This document shows positions 1-10,593 of a stretch of DNA of 64,000 bases, piece after piece. Position numbers and translations under genes: made by a program. Within the stretch, counting starts at the first letter, position 1, and every line of letters starts with the position of its first letter. The DNA is from Bombyx mori. Taxonomy: Eukaryota; Arthropoda; Insecta; Lepidoptera; Bombycidae. The stretch covers positions 8,680,753 to 8,744,752 of the forward strand of contig NC_085135.1 of assembly GCF_030269925.1 (NCBI RefSeq), read 5' to 3'. The notes beneath the pieces are model-generated. The model saw nothing but the letters and a program-made list of their open reading frames with translations, had not been told where the DNA came from and searched no databases.

Positions 1-903
1 CTGGATAGGGCAGTTTTCCTTGCATAGATTGGTTTGAATGTTTACATTACCCATACTTTGCACGGAGACGGAATCACTGTTTGCCACCATTATTTTTGTA
101 ATCGGAGGTGGTTGTAAATCATACATCCATTCAGAGCATCTTGTCATGTGCATGGTAGCACCTGAATCTATAAACCACTCGTCCTGATGTAGGGTGGTGT
201 ACGCTGAAAAAACTGCTGAAAAACCGTTATGATTATTAGATTTCTTCACTGTACACTGATTTTTAAAATGTCCATATTTGTTACAGTTATAACATCGGGG
301 GCCTTTTCCTTTTGGCTTTGAATTATTGTTAGAGGTATTTCTGTGCTTCGTAAAGAATGCAGTAAACTCTGAAACTTTCACTTCCTGCAAAAGTTTTGTT
401 TTTATAAAATCTGATGAAATGATAATGCCGGAACTTTCCAGACCCATGATCATAGGTTTGAAATTATCCGGTAAACCCGCCAGCATGAGTGTTCCAAGCC
501 ATTCGTCACCAACGTCGAAACCAATATTTCTTAATTTATGTGCGGTACTCATAATTTTATTCACGTAATCTTCGATACTGGAGCAATTGTCGAGTGAAGT
601 ATTTATTAAATCTTTTAATAGACCAACTTTTCTTGACAGCCCGGAGTCCTCAAAAGCATTTTGAAGGTTTATCCATACTTCCTTTGATGTTTTTGCATTT
701 TCGATATGGATGTAATTAATCGGTTCCACCAACAAAATGATCTTTGACTTAGCTTTAATATCTTTCTTAACATCGACATCAGTGCCTGGATCAACACATT
801 GCCACAATTCTTCGTGTTCTAAATATGATTTGATAGCAAATCTCCATGTCGAATAGTTTTCCCGGCCGGCTAATTTCTCAATTTGAAGGTTAGACGTAGC
901 CAT
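1..903 (-). CDS. Copia-type gag-protease, N-terminal part (runs off window)
   Basis: Open from an ATG at 903 to the window edge (301 codons, no stop), so the polyprotein continues outside. Residues ~1-190 resemble Ty1/copia gag. A CCHC zinc knuckle (CYNCNKYGHFKNQC, residues ~204-217) is followed by the aspartic protease motif DSGAT (~246-250). Gag packages element RNA in cytoplasmic particles and the protease matures the polyprotein; this is family knowledge. The ATG lies ~110 bp inside a 161-bp LTR and a copia-type primer site. The reading frame is unbroken in view, so the element may be young. Gag, integrase and RT in one frame is the usual copia plan, but only gag and the start of protease are visible here. 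Confidence 0.88.
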   Translation of the reverse strand, partial: MATSNLQIEKLAGRENYSTWRFAIKSYLEHEELWQCVDPGTDVDVKKDIKAKSKIILLVEPINYIHIENAKTSKEVWINLQNAFEDSGLSRKVGLLKDLINTSLDNCSSIEDYVNKIMSTAHKLRNIGFDVGDEWLGTLMLAGLPDNFKPMIMGLESSGIIISSDFIKTKLLQEVKVSEFTAFFTKHRNTSNNNSKPKGKGPRCYNCNKYGHFKNQCTVKKSNNHNGFSAVFSAYTTLHQDEWFIDSGATMHMTRCSEWMYDLQPPPITKIMVANSDSVSVQSMGNVNIQTNLCKENCPIQ

Positions 904-1010
904 TATGTCTGGATCGGATGAGTTTTATCGCCGCAATTACAACTAATTGGTTTAATTTGCTATTTATTTGCACTAAAATTAATTTCAGTTCTATTTTGAG
1001 TTAATGGGGC

Positions 1011-1021
1011 GGCCCATAACC
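1011..1021 (-). promoter_or_regulatory. Copia primer-binding site, initiator-Met tRNA half-molecule type
   Basis: Immediately downstream of the LTR end, the minus strand reads GGTTATGGGCC. As I recall, Drosophila copia is primed by a fragment of initiator methionine tRNA, through complementarity to an internal region of that tRNA and not its CCA end. The match supports the Copia assignment and the LTR boundary. Confidence 0.7.
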
Positions 1022-1182
1022 TGTTGAAATACTCCGGAATAAAAAATGTAACGGTTTAATGCAAACAGTAACAAGATGAAACACGCTAGGAAAAGGAAGG
1101 ACGGTGGCGTCACACGTGAACAAAAATGTGAACCATTTTTGACATTACAGATAATATAAATTATGTTTACAATTCTCCAACA
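1022..1182 (-). repeat. Copia element 5' LTR, 161 bp
   Basis: On the minus strand this segment starts TGTTG and ends CAACA, a perfect 5-bp terminal inverted repeat typical of copia LTRs. It is followed directly by a primer-binding site and then the gag ORF. It interrupts the coding sequence of the uncharacterised gene at 1183-2436, whose ORF runs a few residues into the LTR. The matching 3' LTR and target duplication (expected acttt) would lie outside the window. Confidence 0.82.
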
Positions 1183-2436
1183 ACTTTCCTTTCAAAGTAA
1201 AGTGAAAAGCCTTATTGGGCTGTCTCGGACGTTCAGCGTTAGTGTATTTATACCTAGGATTGACGTCAGACATACTATAATATATAAATGATCGTTGCTG
1301 ATCAATGTCACCCATTTCCCAAAAAGAGTCAAAAATAGCTTGTCTTTCAATAGATGTAAATTTTTCTGAACATTTAAGCCTACACTTTACATTGCAAGGT
1401 GGCTTAAGTTCGCGGGCAGGTACTTGTCCTCTTTTAGAAGACACGAAAGATTGTCCTCTATTTTTCAAAAACTTTTTAATATTTTGTTTCCATTTATTTG
1501 GATCACTAGTGCGTTTCCTACCTCTTTTTTTATCTCTGTTTCATCCTCTACTGCATTAAGATACCTCGAATTTTCAGGCAAATTAGAATTTTCGGGCAAG
1601 ATAATATTTTCGGACAAGGTAGAAATTTGGGGCAACGTAGTATTTTGTAAGTGAGCAATTAGCGAATCAGAACTTCTGGAATTTGACGACGAGGAGTTGC
1701 TTGAGCTCGATGAAGAGGAGCTGCTAGATGACGATGAGCTGCTGGAAGAAGATATTCGTCGTAATAAGGCAGGAACGTGCTTAACTTTCTTCATCTCGTT
1801 TTGAAGGTCATACGTCGGATCACTTAAATCTGCGTCTGGTTCATCAGAATTTAAGGGAGACACATTGTAATTGACATAGTCTCTTTTTCTATTGACGTAT
1901 TTTTTATGTGCCAGTTCATCTAGCTCAAAATAGGTGTTGACATCACAATAACGCTGGTTTTCGGGTTTGTTGATGATATCAGATAACATCTACAACAATA
2001 GCTTAAATTATTCTAATAATTGTATTTAATAAAATATTATATTTTCATTTATGAAAATCGCTACGGTCACGAAGCTTTAGGCTAGTCGTTTTGTTACGTG
2101 AAGGCTAGTCGTGAAAGGGAAAAACTGGAAAAGTGAAATCTGTTGTCTCTATAAAGAGGGACCTGGCATGGACGTGATGGCATGATTGTAGAAAATAGTC
2201 TTAATATTTACCACTACATCTACAGCACAATTTTGGGCTGAAACATTTTCAAGTGCAGTCATTGGTACCTTATTAAGGTTAGATAAATTCACATGGACTG
2301 GAGATTTAGTACAATCCACATGACCAGCTTGAAGCAAACACTCATTCGGAGCCTGGTTTTCATCGGAATGAAGCTCATCGAGTGGCGTTGTACTACAATT
2401 GATCATATCTAATATCTTTTTCGACCTTGAAGTCAT
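1183..2436 (-). pseudogene. Uncharacterised insect-family protein gene, two exons, frameshifted and split by Copia
   Basis: Exon 1 begins at the ATG at 2436 (MTSRSKKILDMINC) and probably ends near 2165 at a CAG|GT-like donor. An AT-rich intron follows to an acceptor (TTGTAG) near 1991. Exon 2 encodes an acidic/Tyr-rich stretch, a long serine run (~20 Ser) and a basic KRGRKRTSDPNKWKQNIKKF segment. Then comes a Cys-rich block (PPCNVKCRLKC) and a conserved FTSIERQAIFDSFWEMGD-like region. A run of seven A (minus strand, near 1530) separates two frames that clearly belong together, so there is a one-base frameshift. The C-terminal half is cut off by the Copia LTR. I recall similar multi-copy proteins in many insects, with no established function and possibly transposase-derived. 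I give no function. Confidence 0.5.
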
Positions 2437-2658
2437 CCTAAAAATATTTACATATTAAAGGTCTAAGTTAGCTTTATTTATTTAAAAAATAATTTTAATC
2501 TTTTTATTCCTACCTAAGCTGAGAGCCTTGAGAGGCTATATCAGCGTAACCCTAACTTTTGTAGGTGAGCTCACGGGGCTCAAACCTGATGACGTTGCTA
2601 ACACGAACCCTAGCAAGAGCCGTGCTTCGCAGAATCTACCACCGGATCGGAAACGCGA

Positions 2659-2692
2659 CCCACTGAGAAGATCCGGCGAGAAACTCAGTGGG
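2659..2692 (-). other. Jockey 3' UTR hairpin
   Basis: CCCACTGAG and CTCAGTGGG form a perfect 9-bp stem around a 16-base loop. The same stem recurs in the Jockey tails at 8793-9214 and 10861-12825. It lies in the 3' UTR, where LINE RTs recognise their template, so a recognition role is plausible but inferred. Confidence 0.6.
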
Positions 2693-2705
2693 CTGTGTCT
2701 GAGAT

Positions 2706-5594
2706 TTAATTTACTCGTCGAGCCCTTCGTCGCAAGCGACGGGTTCGACGAGAACGGCGACCGGTGCTTGAAGTACCTAGAAGCACCGTTAGTGGATCGG
2801 GAGGATCCGAGATGACGTGTTTTGGGCGACGTCAACTGCTTTCCATTCTGTCCGCAGGATCGGGAATGTAGTTACCGGCGGCCACGATGAGAGGGTTCTC
2901 GAGTCGTGCCGCTTTATCGAAGTGGCGCATCGACGCCGACTGCATATACTTACTGGTGGACTCTAAGTCCAGGTCGTCATGGAGGTCGACGTTCCTGACG
3001 AACTACGGGGCTCCGACGGCTATCCTGCAAAAACGGGATTGAATAATTTGGAATGACTTTAAGTGAGTGCGGGCCGCGTGAGCGAACACTACACTTGCAT
3101 AGGTCATGACGGGGCGTATGCAAGTTTTGTAGAGTGTCACCTTATTTCTAAGGGACATTTTACTTCGCCTACATATCATCGGGTAGAGACGTCCTAGTAT
3201 AAAGGCGGCACGGTCGCGTACCGTCTTGATGTGCGGGCGGAATGTCATCCTACTGTCGAGGGTGACGCCTAAATATTTGACCTTCGGGGCCCACGGTATG
3301 GGCTGGTCGAACATCGTGATTGGGCGAATGGCGGGGGCGGAGGTGTTGACGCGCCTAGTCGGGAGGGGGATGCTCAGCGTGGTGTTCGGAGGGCGACCCC
3401 TTTTGAAGAGCACCGCTGTGCTTTTCGTGGGGTTGATGTCGATGCGCCACTTCCGGAACCACTGTCCCATGGTGGTAGCTGCGGTCTGTAGTCGTCGATG
3501 AAGCAACGCCTTCTTCCTACACGAGTAGTAGATGGCGGTGTCATCGGCGAAGAGCGCCAGATGAGTCTCCGGAGACCGGGGTATATCAGTGATATACAAA
3601 CTAAATAGTAACGGGGAGAGGGCGGAGCCTTGCGGGACTCCGGCTGTGACGTGTCGGGGCCGGGAACGCGTTCCCTCGACTCGATATCGGAACGAACGGT
3701 TCGACAAGTAGTCTCGTATGATGAGCACGAGTCTGTCTGGCACCCCCATGTTATACAGTTTGTATATCAAACCGTTGTGCCAGACTTTGTGGAACGCCTT
3801 CGCTATATCGAAGAAGAGGGCTCCTGTCGGGATGGGTTTCCGCCTATTCAGCCCTAGTAAGATGTGCTCCGTGAGGCGGTGCACTTGATGGACGCACGAG
3901 TGTCTGGCGCGGAATCCAAACTGCTCGTCTATAAGAATTTTGTTCGCGGATACGAAGTCCCAGAGGCGTTTACGAAGGAGCCGTTCGTATAGTTTGCCTA
4001 TCGCCGGGAGGAGACTGATGGGGCGGTAACTCGCGGTTTCGTTCTTCGGTTTGCCCGGCTTGTGTATGCCGATAACGTCCGCTTCTTTCCACGCCGCGGG
4101 AAAGATGCAGTTCGTCATAGCAGCATTTAAGATGGTGGCCAACATCGTTATTAGTTGGGCTGGTAACAGTTTTAGCGCGCGGTTGCGGATGCCGTCGGAG
4201 CCGGGAGCTTTCCGTGGTTGTAGGCTATCGATCGCCTCCTTAACCTCGGAAGTGGTAATGGGGCGTAACGCGTCCGAGGGCGGCAGGGAAGCTCTGCGCT
4301 CGACCTCCCTGTCGACTAACTCGGTGTGTTCGGGGTCCGCGTGTTGAGTGCTGGTGGTGCACTGCTCTTGCAGTGCATCGGCCAGCAACTCTGCCTTGTC
4401 ATCGTCATCGTAAGCCGGTGGTTGGCCTGAGGGGCGTACGAGAGGCGGCATAGTGGCTTTAGTTTCGGACTTGAGAGTCCTAGCTAGTCGCCAGTATGCT
4501 TGGTGAGTGGGCGCGAGTTCTTCTAAATAACTATCCCAGTTTTCGTTTCGGGCGTCGCTTAAGCGGGATTTGACCTCCCGCTGTAAGCGACGCATCCGAG
4601 TCCGGTTTGAATCCGTGGGATATCGATCGTAGGCCCGGATTGCCGCGTTTCTGATTCTTACGAGGTCCCTAAGATCGGGGGAAAGTCTGATGCGGTGGAA
4701 GCAGTCCTCCACATCGACTTGTTTCGAAGATCTTATGATCGCCGTCGAGACGTGATCAGTGAAGATGTTTATGGATTCGACGGTGTCCTCGGGGGATGGA
4801 GTTGAATCCGGGCCGCAAGGGAGGATTGGTGGAGCGGTGTCAGCTAAGCACGTGCTCAGCTTCTTCCAATCCACCATGGTCCTCGTATCTGGTTCGCGGT
4901 TAAGTGGGCGACCGAGCTGCATGACGACAGGTCGGTGGTCTGAGTCGAATTCTGACATTGCCTCGATGGAGCGCAAGCGCAGAGTTACGTTCCTCAGCAG
5001 TGCCAGATCTATTGTGCTCGGACAACGCGCGGCGTTGTACGGATAGCACGTGGGGGTCGGGGGGTTGAATATCTCGAATGTGAGGTCGTCTATGAACGCG
5101 TCGAGACGCCTACCGTTCACATTCGTACGATGGCAGTTCCACCTAGTGTGGTGGCAATTTAGATCGCCTGCCAGAATGACCGCGTCCCCCATACCGAGCA
5201 GTGTCTCGAGGTCACTGCTCAGGAGGGGTTTGTCAGGGGGGAGATAGACGGATGCGATGACGATCGGCTGGTGTCCCGTCAGCGCGATGCGGCACACTGA
5301 CGCCTCGATATGTAAGAGCGAGGGAGTATCGAGAGGGACGCAGTGCAGGGCCCTCCTATAGTAAATGACAGTCCCGCCCTTGGGGGCGAAGAGTCTGTCA
5401 TTCCTAACCATGACGTAATTCGCGACTTTGGAGTCGCGACGCGAGGGCTTTAGGAAGGTCTCCTGCACCAGAAGGATGTCGATGAGATTTTCGCGTAGAA
5501 ACTCATAAACCTGGTCGCGCTGACGCGCGAGTCCGTTAGCATTGTAGAATGCTAACTTCAAAGAATGGGGTATTAGTCTCGCGTTGTACGCCAT
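2706..5594 (-). pseudogene. J1 ORF2, AP endonuclease and reverse transcriptase, two nonsense codons
   Basis: ATG at 5594 (MAYNARL). The N-terminal endonuclease shows FYNANGLARQRDQV, VQETF, AGDLNCHHTRWN and SDHRPV. The RT has the FFDIAKAF and GVPQGSALSPLLFSLYI motifs and catalytic FADD at residues 682-685. The frame is interrupted by TAG at 3003-3005 (codon 864, Trp in the 11074-12813 copy) and TGA at 2832-2834 (codon 921, Arg in that copy). The frame then runs to TAA at 2706. Both stops are G-to-A or C-to-T changes. The protein would nick target DNA and copy the RNA in place; this copy would make only a C-terminally truncated enzyme. Confidence 0.88.
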
Positions 5595-5608
5595 CGATTA
5601 CCGGTAAT

Positions 5609-7075
5609 TTAAACCAGCGTGCGCTGGACGGACTCAATGACGTCCATGTGATCGAACGTCGCGTATATCCTGTCTTCGGCCGTGACCGCCCTGCGCATGG
5701 CGTCGGCGAACGAGCGCATGCGGTCGATGTTAATCGCGGCGATGTAGTCGCGTATGATCGAGAAGTCGTTTGCGTGCGCGGGACCGGGCGCGGGCGCGGG
5801 GGCGGGGCGCGGCGCGAGCAGGGGCTGGGGTGCCGGTGGTTTTCCTGCCAACGTGAGCGGCAGCGGTTTTGCCCACGCGGAGACGGTGGGCACCGGTGCC
5901 GGCACGAAGGCAGGTTTCGGCGCGCGGGGCGCCGAAGTCTTTGGGCCGATGGTTTTCGGTGGCGCGTTGGCCAGACTCTTCCGCGGGGCCTTGGGGCATC
6001 CGCGGTAGTTGGCCGTGTGGCCCTGCTTTTGGCAGAACACACAGCTCGGCGGTTCGGTCGCTGTCTCCTTGACCCGCGAGCAGTCGGCTGTCGCGTGGTC
6101 GCCGAGGCACTTAACGCAACGCGGACGCGCGTGGCAATTGCGTGCGGAATGGCCGTAAAGTTGGCAGCGGTGGCACTACCCGGGAGTGCCTTTTTTGTAT
6201 GGGGCCTCGACGGTGACCCCGGATAAGCCGCAAACGGTGCGGAGGCTTGAGGCAATTCGTTTGCGTTCGGCGGTTGGTTCTACCACGACGAGAACCATAT
6301 TGTACGGGAACCTATCCCGACCGCTGTGCATACGGTGCACACTTATGATCGGGTATGCCTGCCCAATTAGGTCTTCCTTAATTAGCTCGACGTCGAGCTC
6401 CTTTGGTACTACGCGGAGCTCGCGGTCCTCCTGGAGTGCATAGGTGTGGTAACCTATGCTCTCCTTTCGGAGGTATGAGGTGAGGGCCCTATGGTCGCCC
6501 GGCGTTGCGACCTTAATCTGGATCCCGTGCGCGAGATTACGCGCTTGGGAGTAATTTATTTTATTGGCCGCAAGGGCCTGGGATGCCCCGTTCCACGCGG
6601 ATTTTTCCCGTAGGATTACGGGCGGGGGCGCGGCGATTTTACGGACGGGCGCGGGTTTAGGCGACGGAGTTGCGCGGCGGGGGGAGTCTGGTGAGACCAC
6701 GACCTTGGGTCGCGACTCGGTCGCGGCCTTGGGCTGCTTCGGCGCCGTGGACGGTTCCACGGCGCGGGCGCGTTTTTTGCCGCGCGCGACGACGGTAGTG
6801 AACCCATCCGAGGGTCCGGGTTCCGGGCCTGCGGCCGACTCAAACTCCATCTCCGACTCGGTGTCGGAGCCGGAGCCTGATGCCGCGCAAGACGCGATCG
6901 ACGCGGGCGCGGGGGTGGGGGGGGACAGCGGCGAGTCGGGGATGTTCGCGGCGGCGGTGAACGGTGCGAGGGACTGTGATGCTAATTTGGCTTTGTGAGC
7001 CCTAAATTGAGTCATAATGTCCGGGCAAAACTCCCGGACGAAAAGGACGAACATGGCGGGGTCGTCGTCCGCCAT
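5609..7075 (-). pseudogene. J1 ORF1, gag-like RNA-binding protein with three zinc knuckles, one nonsense codon
   Basis: ATG at 7075; 489 codons in one frame, broken by TAG at 6176-6178 (codon 300), where copy J2 has CAG. The N-terminal part is Pro/Ala/Ser-rich. A conserved domain (residues ~180-298, includes YLRKESIGYHTYALQ) precedes three CCHC-type knuckles: CHRCQLYGHSARNC, CVKCLGDHATADC and CVFCQKQGHTANYRGC. The knuckles lie just after the stop, so a translated product would lack them. Jockey ORF1 proteins coat element RNA (family knowledge). It ends 15 bases before the ORF2 ATG. Confidence 0.85.
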
Positions 7076-7363
7076 GGTGGTTGTGCCCAGGGGGGGCGTC
7101 CCCGGGACTTAAAGCAACTCGCCGAAAGGCGAGTCCCCTGAGTGGGAGTTTAAACCCCCTGCGCTGTACTTGCCAGCAGTGATTTGCAGGGGGGGGATGC
7201 CTATGCCGTGAAAACGGCAGTCAGCTGGGATTCGGGTGGAGAGTTTGGGAAGGTGGGGCCCCACTGGGCTGTGAGAATGCCACAACAAGCGGTGATCGCA
7301 GTGGGGTTTAGTCTCTAAAGAGACTGTTTTGCACGCCGAATAACTAAATAAATTTAATATATG

Positions 7364-7738
7364 TATAAGCTCGAGGGTAGACATTATCTTGCTGAACACC
7401 AAGTAAAACGAAGTCACTTTTTGATTCCTGATTTAATCAACAATATGTTATCTTAACAATTCACTTTAACACTTGTCCAACTTTAACCAGTACGTACAAC
7501 AGTCACTGAATCACACAACGTAACACGGATATAGTAAGTGCACCAGGCAAACGCAGTCCAACGAATGTTCATTGCGAGGCACATACCGCCTTTTTATACT
7601 GGCCGGCACAGCTGGCTTATTTATGAGTCACTTCTGTTGCACCTGTTGTTTATGAGTCGAATGACACGGCCGGCGCACCTGGCTTGTGTGAGTCACTCCT
7701 ATTGCACGTGCTAAACAGAAATATCATAAACGCCGTCA
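7364..7738 (-). repeat. Element A 3' LTR, 375 bp
   Basis: Matches the right-hand copy (10648-10860 plus 12837-12998) with only scattered differences (for example 7726 region ataaac versus gttaac). It is uninterrupted and so shows the pre-insertion state of the other copy. Minus-strand ends are TGACGGCG and CTTATA. It is flanked on the left by tatg. Confidence 0.78.
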
Positions 7739-8036
7739 CGGCCATACTGACGTGCGCTCGTCCTCGTGCGCGCATTCTTATGGTATGTCTGTGAACAACA
7801 AACGTGTTCGTTCATCCTGACATTAACGGATGCAACTTAAAACGTGGTCTATGATATTAACAATCTAGTACGGTTAGGTCCGCATAATTCTTCAGAAAAT
7901 CCTATACTGGCTATAAATACTGACTGCTTACATACCTGGGCCAGTTCATTTAAAACTCTTCAGGTATGTAAGTATGTCCCTTTTAACTTAAATCGGAATT
8001 GTTATCCCTTCAGTTTTTCGAACTGGACCGGATAAT
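7739..8036. other. Non-coding 3' region of element A, pre-LTR
   Basis: Lies between the 3' LTR and the hairpin array. I see no coding sequence. Directly beside the LTR the minus strand reads ATGGCCG|TGACGGCG. The same ATGGCCG|TG junction precedes other LTRs in the window, so it may be the polypurine/LTR boundary of this family. Confidence 0.4.
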
Positions 8037-8384
8037 GCTAGACCGGATCGCAATCCCTGTAGCTAATTGTTGTGGCTAGTCCGGATGAAAATCCCTATAG
8101 CCAAGCCATTGGACCGGACAGACCCTTCAATGACTTCACACTTTTTTTTTTTTCTTTTTTTTTTTTTTTTCTTTGCTAGTCCGGATCAACATCCCTTTAG
8201 CCAAGTCGTTGGACCGGATACACCCTTCAACGACCTACATTTTTTTTTTTCTCTTTTTTTTTTTTTTTGCTAGTCCGGATTAACATCCCTTTAGCCAAGT
8301 CATTGGACCGGATACACCCTTCAATGACTTACAATTCTTTTTTTTTTTTTTTTTCATTTTTTTTTTCTCTCTCTTTTTTTTCAC
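8037..8384 (-). repeat. Tandem array of oligo-T/oligo-A tracts with hairpin units
   Basis: Three ~94-110-bp units begin at 8075, 8175 and 8269, with a degenerate partial unit from 8037. Each has gctagtccggat, a small inverted repeat and a long T-rich tract. Stems are 8103-8111/8128-8136 (one mismatch), 8203-8211/8228-8236 (core GTCGTTG/CAACGAC) and 8297-8305/8322-8330 (AAGTCATTG/CAATGACTT, perfect). In the element's sense strand the tracts are oligo-A with occasional G, lying between the pol stop and the 3' LTR. Confidence 0.75.
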
Positions 8385-8792
8385 TATGCGTGTACGGTAG
8401 CATTTGTTGAAACATTTCTTAAACTAGAACATTTATACGGACTTTCTTCAGAAATAGTGCGAGACCGACCATCGTTTTCTACATTTCCAACACCTGCACC
8501 CGAGGTGCCTGACCTAACAGACATTGTATCACTACCCACAGACATAGTATCGCTATTTGCGGATAAAAATGTCGCTTCTATTGTCAGTGATAGAGTCGTC
8601 ATCATTAAGATCAGCTTACTTAACCCATCTGTGTACGCCGTCACGTCATCGTCACTATAATTTTCAGAAATTTCTAGTAGGCCTGACGGGCCTCGAGGTA
8701 CTTCGCGTAAGTTTTCATGGGGAAATTTGTACACTAGAACCATTTACATGTCTCAACTTATACCTATCGTTTTCCAAAACTGCAGTAATGTT
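8384..8792 (-). pseudogene. Element A integrase C-terminus and tail
   Basis: Sense reading from the Jockey insertion gives TAVLENDRYKLRHVNGSS, the usual gypsy integrase C-terminal block after GPF. A frameshift and a 119-codon acidic, Ser/Thr-rich tail follow (SENYSDDD, repeated SDTMSV), ending at 8384. The preceding GPFNI segment lies at ~9230 on the other side of the Jockey insertion, so the two were once continuous. The tail has no recognised domain. Confidence 0.5.
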
Positions 8793-9214
8793 TTTTTTTT
8801 TTTTTTAATGATTGAAAGATTACTGGTGGCCCGGAGCCCTTTCCAGCTTCACCAGGACGGGTGGGCGAGCAAAGGCTCAGCCAAGAGGGGTGGGATTTGC
8901 TAACAACTGCCCGAGCGCCTCCGAAGGAGACCTAACAACTCAAGAGCAATTGCTTCGCGAATGAATCTACTACCGGATCGGAATCGCGACCCACTGAGAA
9001 GATCCGGCGAGAAACTCAGTGGGCTGATGCATGGGTTAGGTTGCACGTCGACCTCTTTGTAGAGTTCGACAAGTACGGTTACCGGGGTTCCTCAGCCTGC
9101 TCCTAGTGTTAGAGCTGAAGGTATCTAATGCAAGAGTTATTGGATCTGATGGATCCGTAAGGACGTGTCTAGGGTGACGACGGTGACTTGCTCCTGCGTG
9201 ATCCGGATTCGGGG
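8793..9214 (-). mobile_element. Jockey LINE 3' fragment in element A pol
   Basis: A minus-strand 3' end with a poly-T (poly-A) tract at the left and the CACTGAG/CTCAGTG hairpin near 8990-9030. It includes the C-terminal ORF2 codons of the J2-type subfamily. The 12-bp sequence tgcagtaatgtt occurs on both sides (8781-8792 and 9215-9226), a clean target duplication. It split the integrase between GPFNI and TAVLEND. Confidence 0.85.
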
Positions 9215-9229
9215 TGCAGTAATGTTGAA

Positions 9230-9640
9230 GGGACCTTTATATTTTCGGTCTAATTTACGAAAACAAAATCCCCAGCGGAAAAGAGTTTGACTTTAGCTTT
9301 GCCTCGACTAAACCAAGCTTCTCTTTGTGCCCTTTTTTTATGTTTTGTTGTCGCAGGCCTTTGACCGTGCTAAATAAATAACTAATCTAGAGGGATTATC
9401 ATTCTTGAAACTTTCGATATTTCAAGTGAACTACCCTGAAGGGCAAACATCTATTCTATTAGAGTAAAGCCTGTTACTCGACAACGTGTACTATTAAGGG
9501 AGAGTTGAATATCCCCTTACTGCTGTTGCCATGATTGGTCCGAGTTACTTTCAGATCAAAGAGTGACTTGTTCATGAAACCGCTTACCACTGAATAAGTT
9601 ACTATGGCTTTGTTCTATAAGACTACATTCTGACCCTGAA
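9230..9640 (-). pseudogene. Element A protease and integrase remnants
   Basis: Near 9556-9640 the sense strand reads SGSECSLIEQSHSNLFSGKRF, a retroviral-type aspartic protease core in which the usual D of DSG is Y (YSG). Downstream (~9235-9345) REAWFSRGKAKVKLFSAGDF is an integrase C-terminal segment, followed after a frameshift by KLDRKYKGPFNI. Several stops and frameshifts lie between, and RT, RNase H and most of integrase are absent. Non-functional. Confidence 0.55.
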
Positions 9641-9668
9641 TAGAACATAAAGGGAAAGCCAAAACCAC

Positions 9669-10593
9669 TTATCTGTAACACACTGAAGCTCTGGAACACA
9701 CGTTGACGTCTCTGGTTGGACCTGCCACAGCACCTGGAGCAGTGACGTTTTTCTTCTTGTAGCGCATGAAACACCCAGAAGCTACATGGCTCGCATCACC
9801 GCACACGTAACAGCTGACTTGCAGGCGAGAGCCGGGCGTCCACGGATGAGGAGGTTGTTCAGGTTTTGCTGGAATATCGAAAAAAATTTGAGAGCAGTAT
9901 CTGTCGCAACACCCTTCGGCACGATGCCCAGGTTTTCCGCAGAAATGGCAGCTTCCACGGAAAAAAACTTCGAGAGCGTTTTGGTTCTTTATCAGGATCT
10001 TCGTTTTTTCTTTTGAGGGTAAAGCCACGTAATGTGCGAAATAGATGATTTTTGGTGGTAATAACGACAGAGTTCAATTCCCGACGGATTCTTTCATCAC
10101 ACTGCGACAGTATTGATATAGCAAATCCGGTGGCTATTTGTTCTGGCACATTAGCGTCGAGAATCTTCTTTATAAGTTGCCATAGCCGGATACCGGCTTC
10201 AGCTGGTCCCTCATTGCTTTCCATTTCAAATTTAATAACCAGGTCGAAGTGGTCTTCCATCATCATAGGTTTAGAGAATTTTGTCAGCATCTCTTTAATA
10301 GTAGGCCAGGATATCTTACCAGGCTGTATTTTTGTGAGGCAAGTAGCAGCTCGAGCCTTAAGCGAATGTGTGAGAGTCAAAATTAAATCTACACCATCCA
10401 ATTTCTTCTGTTCGATAATCATTTCGCTCAGCGTACACCAATTTACAACATCAGCCTCCGGTTCATCCGGGTCAAAATTGACCAATGTGGTTGGTGAGCT
10501 CTGGCTAGGTCGATAAACTGACATACTTTCAGTGATTCTTTGTAACATGGCTTCCATCCCAGATGAAAATAATGACATTTGTTCAAACATCAT
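9669..10593 (-). pseudogene. Element A gag with two zinc knuckles, frameshifted
   Basis: Starts at tandem ATGs (10593), MMFEQMSLF, ~50 bp after the LTR. Residues ~30-200 form a capsid-like domain (LVNFDPDEPEADVVNWC...). The basic end KRKNEDPDKEPKRSRSFF switches frame in a homopolymer near 9960. The second frame carries CHFCGKPGHRAEGC and CYVCGDASHVASGC. The gag would package RNA if intact; the frameshift removes both knuckles from the product. Confidence 0.65.

Larger units (their letters stand above)
2500..7345 (-). mobile_element. Jockey-clade LINE J1, full length
   Basis: A minus-strand non-LTR retrotransposon: 5' UTR 7076-7345, ORF1 7075-5609, ORF2 5594-2706, 3' UTR 2705-2500 ending in a short T-rich tail. 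Flanks 2487-2499 and 7346-7358 match at 12 of 13 bases, a plausible target duplication. Both ORFs carry point nonsense mutations but no large deletions, so this is a fairly recent but dead copy. It lies upstream of the uncharacterised gene. A 5'-truncated relative is at 10861-12825. Confidence 0.88.

Noticed and set aside
326..568. Plus-strand ORF at 326-568
   Set aside because: Shadow of the Copia gag frame, starting at TTG.
1465..1989. Serine-rich ORF as a stand-alone host gene
   Set aside because: Its neighbours in a shifted frame and an upstream exon belong to the same family protein; it is a fragment.
8067..8273. Phe-rich ORF across the T tracts
   Set aside because: It is the translation of oligo-T in a non-coding array.
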